Positions 1 through 5,588 of a stretch of 10,586 nucleotides of DNA are shown piece by piece (position 1 is the first letter of the stretch; each line of letters starts with the position of its first letter). A program made the translations under genes and the position numbers. Location: assembly GCA_937885345.1 (NCBI GenBank), contig CAKZZH010000003.1, forward strand, positions 1 through 10,586. Reading direction: 5' to 3'. This DNA is from an uncultured Lachnospiraceae bacterium (lineage in GTDB: Bacteria > Bacillota > Clostridia > Lachnospirales > Lachnospiraceae). The notes below the pieces were generated by a model. It was not told the origin of the DNA. It did not search any database and was given only the letters and a program-made list of their open reading frames with translations.

Positions 1-233
1 TCAAGGTATTTGACCTTTTGGCTCGTCATAAGATAAATGTAGATGTGATCCTCCAGTCCATAGGTCGTGAGGACACCAAGGATATCTCCTTTACTGTAGC
101 CGAAAATCAGGCTCAGGAAGCTATGGAGCTCCTTAAGGAGAATAAAGAGAGACTTACCATCCAAAAGATCGAGGAAGAGGTAAATGTAGCAAAGCTTTCC
201 GTAGTAGGCGCAGCCGTCCTCGTAGGACTTTAA
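1..233 (+). CDS. lysC: Aspartate kinase, C-terminal regulatory (ACT) fragment, broken
   Basis: The frame is open from the window edge (nt 1-2 end a codon, frame from nt 3) to a TAA at 231-233. It reads KVFDLLARHKINVDVILQS, then a DTKDISFTV segment, a helix rich in E and K, and NVAKLSVVGA. This is the typical first ACT repeat and the start of the second ACT repeat of monofunctional aspartate kinases, the lysine/threonine-sensing domain of the enzyme that phosphorylates aspartate at the head of the Asp-family pathway. The family normally continues from VVGAG for roughly 65-70 more residues with a second ACT repeat. Here the match ends at nt about 213 and seven unrelated codons lead to a stop. 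The catalytic domain would lie upstream, outside the window. The truncation coincides with the point where a minus-strand gene begins to make sense, so this is a junction and not a natural end. The identification is confident; whether the break is real is unknown. Confidence 0.85.
   Translation, partial: KVFDLLARHKINVDVILQSIGREDTKDISFTVAENQAQEAMELLKENKERLTIQKIEEEVNVAKLSVVGAAVLVGL
207..233. other. Tail-to-tail junction between two truncated genes
   Basis: Left of about 213 the plus strand encodes aspartate kinase. Right of about 214 the minus strand encodes an unrelated protein. Both lose their C-terminal parts here. The bases GGCGCAG at 207-213 fit aspartate kinase (Gly-Ala-Gly of VVGAG) and are also read in frame by the minus gene (Asp-Gly-Cys-Ala), so they could be a microhomology joint. 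No terminal repeats, IS or attachment site is visible. Confidence 0.65.
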
Positions 234-1133
234 AAGCAGCTCGTAGGGCTGCTCCCAGCGTCCCATCTTATTAAGCCAGCCGGGACCCACAAACATCATA
301 TTATATGAGTATCCGTTGTTGTACTTGGAAAGATGTCTGTACTGATCGATAAGGTTATAAAGATAAGGATATTCCCAGGTCTTAGTGTCATAAATCATGC
401 CCCTTAACACATTCTGAGGATGGGTTCCAAAGTTAGAACCGTTACCGTCATAGCATGCAAGCAGATCTCTTGACAAATGTGGAATAGCAACTATTCCGCT
501 GTCCTCTGCTTCATTTGACGCAGGGGCGTGTGTATTCTGCTTAGATGGAATCCATGGATTCCATGGGCCACCGTCAAAGAGCGTATACCATGAGTTATTG
601 CAGGTGTGATATGCCTTAGGTCCTTCCTCCCAGCAGGTTGCAACCGCACATTTAACTGATGGGTATTTCTCCTTGATATAATTGGTTAATTCGGCATCCA
701 TATAGTATGAGCCAGTTGACTCAGGATAGAATCCGAATATATCATGGAACTTGCCAAAGACATCATCGACAATGTTCATCTTGTCTTCCATCGAGAACAT
801 CCATATACAGAAATCCTTGGTCTTGTACTTCTCTCTGAACTGCTTGCAAGGAAGTCCGAGAAGTGTAAGCGCAATTTCATCGCCGTATTTCTCGTGATCT
901 GCCTTGGCAAGTTCAACAGCCTCATCATTAAAAAGGCTGGCATAGGTCATCTGGATCGTGGTCTTAAGACCGTTCTTATGAGCAATGCTCTGCTGTGTCT
1001 TAAAGATATCCAGCGACTCGGTAAGAAGACTCTTATCTCCGATGTCTTCTTCCTTGCCCTGTCCGGTAACCTTCTGAGCGTACTCAGGCACCATCTCCGG
1101 GCGATGAATAATGTTGACTACAAACTTATCCAT
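214..1133 (-). CDS. Unrecognised cytoplasmic protein of the galactan regulon, C-terminus cut
   Basis: The start is the ATG at 1133-1131, preceded by AAAGGAGAA with about 9 nt spacing. About 306 residues are readable (MDKFVVNIIHRPEMVPEYAQ...). The frame then stays open into the antisense of the aspartate kinase fragment up to the window edge, so no genuine stop is present. There is no signal peptide or membrane segment, so it should be cytoplasmic. Notable stretches are GFYPESTGSYYMDAELTNYI, an aromatic region with DGGPWNPWIPS, and MMFVGPGWLNKMGRWEQPYE near the end. Alternating strand/helix character and many Trp/Tyr/Asp residues suggest a carbohydrate-active barrel, perhaps polysaccharide-deacetylase-like, but I cannot place it in a family. 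It lies downstream of the LacI-type regulator on the same strand and has its own promoter and an operator identical to that of the galactanase, so a role in galactan or arabinogalactan product handling is inferred. Confidence 0.7.
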
Positions 1134-1169
1134 TACACAATTCTCCTTTGTTACTGTTTCGTGATGTGT

Positions 1170-1197
1170 GCAAACCCTTATAAAATAAGGCCTTTGC
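1170..1197. promoter_or_regulatory. Imperfect inverted repeat in the leader of the 1133 gene
   Basis: The core CCTTATAAAATAAGG (1176-1190) is a perfect 6-bp dyad with a 3-base centre. It is flanked by GCAAA (1170-1174) and TTTGC (1193-1197), giving a 28-bp near-palindrome. It lies between the operator and the ribosome site. It could be a leader hairpin or a second protein site, since TGTGCAAACC at its edge resembles the operator half TGCGCAAACG. Confidence 0.4.
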
Positions 1198-1207
1198 AAA
1201 TTGATTT

Positions 1208-1221
1208 TGCGCAAACGGTTG
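1208..1221. promoter_or_regulatory. LacI-family operator, site 1
   Basis: TGCGCAAACGGTTG is identical over 14 bp to the site at 2710-2723. The core GCAAACGGTT(G) is a near-palindrome around a central CG, the form expected for LacI-family dimers whose hinge helix opens a central CpG. It begins about 10 nt downstream of the -10 box of the minus-strand promoter, over the predicted start of transcription, so it fits repression by blocking initiation or clearance. Confidence 0.75.
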
Positions 1222-1231
1222 TTCATTTATT

Positions 1232-1260
1232 AAAATAACATTCCCGAAGTTTTTTGTCAA
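1232..1260 (-). promoter_or_regulatory. SigA-type promoter of the 1133 gene
   Basis: On the minus strand a consensus -35 TTGACA (1260-1255) is followed by a 17-nt spacer and a -10 TATTTT (1237-1232), with an extended TG motif just before it (TGTTATTTT). Transcription would start near 1225, leaving a leader of about 90 nt that carries the operator and the 1170-1197 dyad. Confidence 0.65.
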
Positions 1261-1269
1261 TACGGTTGG

Positions 1270-1292
1270 AATGATACTTCCGTACGATCATT
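1270..1292. repeat. Inverted repeat upstream of the 1133 gene promoter
   Basis: AATGAT (1270-1275) and ATCATT (1287-1292) are perfect 6-bp arms separated by 11 bp. The dyad is centred about 20 bp upstream of the -35 box and lies in the 219-bp gap after the regulator gene. It could be an activator site; it is not a convincing terminator, as no T-run follows. Confidence 0.35.
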
Positions 1293-1352
1293 ACCTGTAA
1301 AATATCTCCGGGAAAAGTTATCAATGCGCGGGAGAGCGCTATATCTACATAT

Positions 1353-2369
1353 CTACTTGGTTGATTCCTTCATGAAAATATCATATCCGAGGAGCTTGCG
1401 CTTCTCTACGCTCTGGCCTTCAATAAGCTCAAGCATCGTATGACACGCCTCTCTTCCGAGTGCAACAGCGTCAAAATTCAGCGCCGTAACCGAAGGAACA
1501 TTATTATCGAGAACAAGGCTGTTGTAGAAAGAAGCAACTTTGACATCGTGAGGCACATTAATATTGTCCTTTTTGAGCTTGTTAAGAACAAATGTGCAAA
1601 TGGAATCATCCATGCTCACGATACAGTCAACGCCCTTTTCAAGAAGTTCATCAACCGCCTTCTCAACTCTCACTCTGGTGTCGGTATCAAGATATATATA
1701 TTCATTGTTCAGGATCTCTCCCGAATCTTCATAAGCGCTTGTAAAACCGCGAAGTCTGTATTTGGTGACCATATGCGTATGATTGCCGCCGATAAGTCCA
1801 AGCCTCTTATTGCCTTTGAGCAAAAGCAGGGATGTAAGTTCTTCGCAGGCGGTCTTATGATCATTGTCGACCTGAATAACGCCCTTGATATCGGTGCTCC
1901 CGATCGCAACAAAAGGAACGCCGGCACTAAGAAGATATTCAGCGGCAACATCGTTTTCAACAGTACGGCTAAGAATTGCTCCGTCTATTTTATGATTGGT
2001 GACAGCGCGGCGAAGCTGACTTACGTCATTACCTCTGACCATGCTGACAAGTATGTCGTATTCCATCGAGGCCGCAACCTCGCTTACTCCCATAAGACAA
2101 TTCTGAAAGAAAGGAAGATCGCTCAAAGAATAGTCGTCCGGAAGCACCCAGCTGATATTGTAAGTACGGGATTTGGCAAGACTCTTCGCTATAACATTCG
2201 GTGTATAGTTATGCTCCGAAATATATTCAAGGACTCTCTTTCTGGTTGTCTCTCCTATTCTGCCTTTACCTGAGATTGCCCTTGATACGGTTGTTTTGGA
2301 AACACCAAGAGCCTCTGCAACATCGCTTATGGTAATCCTGGAATTCTCGTTATCCAAATTGTCACTCAT
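1353..2369 (-). CDS. LacI-family transcriptional regulator of the galactan regulon
   Basis: This is a 338-residue protein, the normal length for the family. The start chosen is the ATG at 2369-2367 (MSDNLDNENS), because GGGAGGAAC lies about 7 nt upstream; the in-frame ATG 20 codons earlier has no such site and adds residues foreign to the family. Residues 12-58 form the LacI helix-turn-helix (ITISDVAEALGVSKTTVSRA) with Val28-Ser29-Arg30, followed by the hinge helix VIAKSLAKSR (59-68) including the Leu that inserts into a central CpG. Residues 70-338 are the periplasmic-binding-like effector domain, with RLGLIGG and YRLRGF segments. Identical 14-bp sites at 1208-1221 and 2710-2723 on either side are its likely operators. 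The effector is not determinable; a galactan-derived sugar is inferred from the GH53 neighbour. TAG at 1355-1353; no clear terminator follows. Confidence 0.92.
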   Translation of the reverse strand: MSDNLDNENSRITISDVAEALGVSKTTVSRAISGKGRIGETTRKRVLEYISEHNYTPNVIAKSLAKSRTYNISWVLPDDYSLSDLPFFQNCLMGVSEVAASMEYDILVSMVRGNDVSQLRRAVTNHKIDGAILSRTVENDVAAEYLLSAGVPFVAIGSTDIKGVIQVDNDHKTACEELTSLLLLKGNKRLGLIGGNHTHMVTKYRLRGFTSAYEDSGEILNNEYIYLDTDTRVRVEKAVDELLEKGVDCIVSMDDSICTFVLNKLKKDNINVPHDVKVASFYNSLVLDNNVPSVTALNFDAVALGREACHTMLELIEGQSVEKRKLLGYDIFMKESTK

Positions 2370-2420
2370 ACAAGTTCCTCCCAAACGCCGGATATATACC
2401 GACAATAGATACAGTTGTGT

Positions 2421-2450
2421 ATTATGCACAATAAAATATACTGACTACAA
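2421..2450 (-). promoter_or_regulatory. Possible promoter of the LacI-type regulator gene
   Basis: On the minus strand TTGTAG (2450-2445) and CATAAT (2426-2421) are 18 nt apart, about 50 nt upstream of the chosen start. The -10 matches at five of six positions; the -35 is weak. TTGCGCAA at 2485-2492, upstream, shares its TGCGCAA with the operators and might allow weak autoregulation. Confidence 0.4.
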
Positions 2451-2496
2451 CACACCAGAGGATATTTTACACTATAAAGCAGACTTGCGCAACATA

Positions 2497-2546
2497 TTTT
2501 CGGAATTTTTTCGAAAAGTTTCGAAAAATATCTACTTTTACGAAAA
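2497..2546. repeat. Helically phased TTTCGAAA-like sites
   Basis: Within the 432-bp gap between the divergent regulator and galactanase genes, CG steps flanked by T-runs and A-runs recur with centres near 2501.5, 2512.5, 2522.5 and 2541.5. Two are palindromes: TTTTCGAAAA (2508-2517) and TTTCGAAA (2519-2526). Spacings of 11, 10 and 19 bp place them on about the same face of the helix. They lie upstream of the putative regulator promoter. Binding protein unknown. Confidence 0.4.
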
Positions 2547-2677
2547 CACATAAAGCCGAGGAACCGATGCGTCATAATCGCTGTGCATACCACTGTTAAA
2601 GGGTTTGAGAGGCTTCAAAAAAGCTTCAAAATCGGACATTTTTAATCAATTAAGTGCAATATTTCAAAAATATCTTC

Positions 2678-2706
2678 TTTACCTGTGAAAATGTTTGTGC
2701 TATAAT
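2678..2706 (+). promoter_or_regulatory. Promoter of the galactanase gene
   Basis: A -35 TTTACC (2678-2683), a 17-nt spacer and a perfect -10 TATAAT (2701-2706) with an extended TG element (TGCTATAAT) form a strong SigA-type promoter. AT-rich sequence including ATATTTCAAAAATAT (2659-2673) lies just upstream. Transcription should start near 2713, inside the operator. Confidence 0.8.
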
Positions 2707-2709
2707 AAG

Positions 2710-2723
2710 TGCGCAAACGGTTG
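2710..2723. promoter_or_regulatory. LacI-family operator, site 2
   Basis: TGCGCAAACGGTTG repeats site 1 exactly, and here the core is extended to GCAAACGGTTGC. It starts 3 nt after the -10 box and covers the predicted transcription start, a classic repressor position. Confidence 0.8.
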
Positions 2724-2735
2724 CGGAATTTCCGC
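2723..2735. promoter_or_regulatory. Perfect 13-bp palindrome in the galactanase leader
   Basis: GCGGAATTTCCGC directly follows the operator and overlaps its last base. A second GCGCAAA (2734-2740) repeats the operator half 2711-2717 at 23 bp distance. It may be an auxiliary operator half, a leader hairpin, or both. The rest of the leader (2741-2790) shows nothing further before AAGGAGGA. Confidence 0.4.
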
Positions 2736-2801
2736 GCAAATATTTATGGTCAGGGTAACGGTGTTTCACAAAGCATTATAGTGTATTTTAAGGAGGACAT
2801 A

Positions 2802-4889
2802 ATGAAAAAAGTAATCGCACTTACACTTGCGGGAATTATGGGCTTATCCCTTCTCGCGGGCTGTAATAGTTCATCAGGCGGCTCATCATCAAGCGCATCC
2901 GATGCAAGTTCATCTGTGGCAGACTCATCATCTGATTCAACTGATTCATCAGCATCACCGGATTCATCTGCATCATCGGCCGCAACTATCGAGAAAGTAG
3001 ATGTAACTCGCTCCGATTCCGAATCGGGAATCTTTGTTGAGGCAGTGACCGGAATGAGCGATGATTTCGTTCTGGGATGTGATATTTCAACACTCATCGC
3101 CGAGGAAAACAGCGGCGTAAAATATTATAACGAAGACGGCGAAGAGCAGGATCTTCTACTCACACTCGCCGAAAACGGCGTTAATACCGTAAGAGTGCGT
3201 GTTTGGAACGACCCTTATGATTCCGACGGAAACGGCTACGGCGGCGGTAACTGCGATACCGCAAATGCAATAGCGATCGGCGAAAGAGCCACCAAATACG
3301 GTATAAAGCTCATGGTTGACTACCACTATTCAGATTTCTGGTGCGATCCTTCCAAGCAGATGTGCCCTAAAGCATGGGAAGACATGGAAATCGAAGAAAA
3401 GACTCAGGCAATTTACGATTATACATATGATTCACTCGGACAGATCCTCAAAGCCGGAATCGATGTTTCAATCGTTCAGATAGGAAATGAAACAACAACC
3501 GGTATGTCAGGCGAGCGTAACTGGGATAAGATCGGAATGCTTATGAAATCTGCGATCTCAGCGATCGAGGCGCTCGAGACAGAATATTCGGTCGATATAA
3601 TGACAGCCGTGCATTTTACCAATCCGGAAAGCGGCAACTATGCCAAGTTCGCCAAGTCCTTAAATGCACGTTCCGTTAACTACGATATCTTTGCCTCCTC
3701 CTACTATCCTTATTATCACGGAACTCTTGAGAATCTTACAGCGGTTCTTAAGGATGTTGCGGATACCTACGGTAAAAAGGTTATGGTTGCAGAGGTTTCC
3801 TACACTTACACAAGTGAGGACGGCGACGGCTTTGCCAACTCGGCATCAGCCGATTCATCCGGCTATTCTTACCCCTACGCGATCAGCCCCCAGGGCCAGG
3901 CAAACTGTATAAGAGACGTTGCACAGGCAGTATGTGATGTCGGCGAGGCAGGCATGGGCGTTGTATACTGGGAGCCCGCATGGATCCCGGTTCCTTCGGA
4001 TGACGACGGAACCAGAGAGCAGAAATGGGAAAAATACGGTTCAGGCTGGGCTACAAGCTATGCCGCAGACTATGATCCGGACGATGCCGGGGCATGGTAT
4101 GGCGGATCTTCATGGGACAATCAGGCACTTTTTGATTTCGAGGGACATCCTCTTATTTCACTTGCAGTATTCCGTTTCTTAAGATCCGGCGCAACAACCG
4201 ATGTGGCACTTGATGAGGTTCAAAACTGCAGTGCGATCAAGCTTGTCGGCGATCCCCTTGAACTTCCCAAAACGGTTACCGGACTTTTCAATGACGGAAG
4301 CACAACAGACATCCCCGTAGTATGGAAAACCGAAAGCGACGAATCTGCTTACGATTCGATCGGAAAATACACAATAAGTGGAACAGCAACATATGAAGGC
4401 ACTGATTACACCGTAACCTGCGCTCTCAAAGTAAATGACCTTAACTACCTTGAAAACGACAGTTTCGAGGACGAAGACCTCTCTATGTGGACCATAACCA
4501 ATATCGATAATGTTACATCAGAGCTCTTTGTAATCGACAAGCAGTCCGATGCCGTTACCGGCACCAAGTCGCTTCACTTCTATTCTACCAATAAAGACGG
4601 TGTTAATTTCTCGGTTGAGCAGACTGTTACCAACCTCAAGGAAGGCGAATACAAATTCACACTCACGATGCACGGCGGCGACGCTTCCGAGCAGGAAATC
4701 GAGATTTACGCAATCGCAGACGGCGTTGAATATACCGCACCCGTAACGATCACCGACTGGTGTGAATACAAGTACCCGATGATCGAGCATATCGTATGCA
4801 CGAGCGGAGAGATCACCGTCGGTGCAAGAGTCAAGACACCACAGTACTCGTGGGGAAATCTTGATGATTTTATTTTAGCACCGCAGTAA
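2802..4889 (+). CDS. GH53 endo-beta-1,4-galactanase, surface lipoprotein with Ig-like and CBM61-like modules
   Basis: The 695-residue protein starts at the ATG at 2802, with AAGGAGGA about 8 nt upstream. A longer frame from GTG 2709 is rejected because it would include the transcription start and operator. Residues 1-21 are a lipoprotein signal (MKKVIALTLAG...LLAGC, Cys21 lipidated), followed by a Ser/Asp/Ala linker to about 61. The GH53 domain covers about 85-465: GCDIS, NTVRVRVW, MVDYHYSDFW, acid/base Glu230 in QIGNE, nucleophile Glu331 in VAEVSYTYT, and GVVYWEPAW. Residues about 471-545 look like a bacterial Ig-like (Big_4) domain, and 548-695 (NYLENDSFED... to LDDFILAP) like CBM61, a beta-1,4-galactan-binding module often attached to GH53. 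It should cut galactan side chains of pectin at the cell surface into galacto-oligosaccharides. It is controlled by the adjacent operator. No transporter or beta-galactosidase is in the window. Confidence 0.95.
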   Translation: MKKVIALTLAGIMGLSLLAGCNSSSGGSSSSASDASSSVADSSSDSTDSSASPDSSASSAATIEKVDVTRSDSESGIFVEAVTGMSDDFVLGCDISTLIAEENSGVKYYNEDGEEQDLLLTLAENGVNTVRVRVWNDPYDSDGNGYGGGNCDTANAIAIGERATKYGIKLMVDYHYSDFWCDPSKQMCPKAWEDMEIEEKTQAIYDYTYDSLGQILKAGIDVSIVQIGNETTTGMSGERNWDKIGMLMKSAISAIEALETEYSVDIMTAVHFTNPESGNYAKFAKSLNARSVNYDIFASSYYPYYHGTLENLTAVLKDVADTYGKKVMVAEVSYTYTSEDGDGFANSASADSSGYSYPYAISPQGQANCIRDVAQAVCDVGEAGMGVVYWEPAWIPVPSDDDGTREQKWEKYGSGWATSYAADYDPDDAGAWYGGSSWDNQALFDFEGHPLISLAVFRFLRSGATTDVALDEVQNCSAIKLVGDPLELPKTVTGLFNDGSTTDIPVVWKTESDESAYDSIGKYTISGTATYEGTDYTVTCALKVNDLNYLENDSFEDEDLSMWTITNIDNVTSELFVIDKQSDAVTGTKSLHFYSTNKDGVNFSVEQTVTNLKEGEYKFTLTMHGGDASEQEIEIYAIADGVEYTAPVTITDWCEYKYPMIEHIVCTSGEITVGARVKTPQYSWGNLDDFILAPQ

Positions 4890-4902
4890 ATATATAATAA
4901 TC

Positions 4903-4944
4903 CGGGCCGTTGCGGCATATAAAAGCCGCAGCGGCCCGTTTTTT
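4903..4944 (+). terminator. Rho-independent terminator of the galactanase gene
   Basis: CGGGCCGTTGCGGC (4903-4916) pairs with GCCGCAGCGGCCCG (4925-4938) around an 8-base loop, 14 bp with one G-U, followed by a T6 run (4939-4944). It lies 13 nt after the stop. For the convergent operon ending at 4962 the same stem lacks a good T-run, so bidirectional action is only possible. Confidence 0.92.
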
Positions 4945-4961
4945 GATTTTTAGAGAGCACT

Positions 4962-5588
4962 TCAGATCGGCTCCATCCTTATTATCACATCGGCGATCTT
5001 ATCCGTATCGCTTACAATATGTGTAGACAATAGTATTATCATATCAGATGACCTGTCCTTCAGATAATTCAGAAATCGTTCTCTTTCTTCAAGGTCCAGT
5101 CCCACTGTCGGTTCATCAAGTATCAATATCTGCGGGCTCCCAAGAAATGCCTGTGCGATAAGAAGTCTCTGCTTCATTCCACCGGAATAGGAATGGATAC
5201 GGCGGTCACACACATCCTTCAGATTGACCAGGTTTAATACGCGCCAAACCTCCTCCGATATTTCACCTTTGGCGATTTCCTTCAAAGTAGCCATATATGC
5301 GAGGAATTCCCTTCCGGTAAAATCCTCAAACATTCTCTGCTGCTGAGGGACAAAGCCAAGTACTCTCTGGTAAGAAGCGATATCCTCCTTTATATTTTTT
5401 CCGTTGTAGAAAATATCTCCGCCATCAGCCTGTATTGAAGTCGAAAGTATATTCATAAGTGTCGACTTACCCGCACCGTTTACTCCAAGTAGAGCATACA
5501 CGCCCTCATGCAAAGTGGCATCAAAGCTGTCAAGGACTTTCTTTTTGCCGTATTTTTTGGTGATACCGCATATCTTAAGCTCTTTCAT
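4962..5588 (-). CDS. ABC transporter ATP-binding protein (ABC-2/NatA-like)
   Basis: The 208-residue ATPase is complete. It has Walker A GVNGAGKST (35-43), a Q-loop region VPQQQ (80-84), signature YSGGMKQR (134-141, Tyr in place of the usual Leu), Walker B ILILDEP (154-160), D-loop GLD and switch His190 in STHIV. It ends soon after the H-loop, so it lacks the C-terminal extension of many multidrug-type CcmA ATPases. It powers the permease encoded just upstream. Their genes overlap by ATGA (5585-5588), with GGAGGGAGGAG before the ATG, so they are co-translated. The substrate cannot be read from an ATPase. The closest general class is ABC-2-type export of peptides, drugs or lipids, not the LolD/MacB type. 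Confidence 0.93.
   Translation of the reverse strand: MKELKICGITKKYGKKKVLDSFDATLHEGVYALLGVNGAGKSTLMNILSTSIQADGGDIFYNGKNIKEDIASYQRVLGFVPQQQRMFEDFTGREFLAYMATLKEIAKGEISEEVWRVLNLVNLKDVCDRRIHSYSGGMKQRLLIAQAFLGSPQILILDEPTVGLDLEERERFLNYLKDRSSDMIILLSTHIVSDTDKIADVIIRMEPI

Noticed and set aside
18..233. Stand-alone 71-residue plus-strand protein
   Set aside because: The frame extends to the left edge and is aspartate kinase sequence; the TTG at 18 is internal and the last residues are past the junction.
744..1238. 164-residue plus-strand frame
   Set aside because: It is antisense to the minus-strand gene starting at 1133, crosses its ribosome site, promoter region and operator, and has no ribosome site or recognisable protein.
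1440..2273. 277-residue plus-strand frame
   Set aside because: It is fully antisense to the LacI-family gene, whose protein is clearly recognisable; the composition is that of a shadow frame.
2709..2801. Upstream GTG start for the galactanase
   Set aside because: It would place the start codon before the predicted transcription start and inside the operator; the ATG at 2802 has a strong ribosome site and begins a canonical lipoprotein signal.
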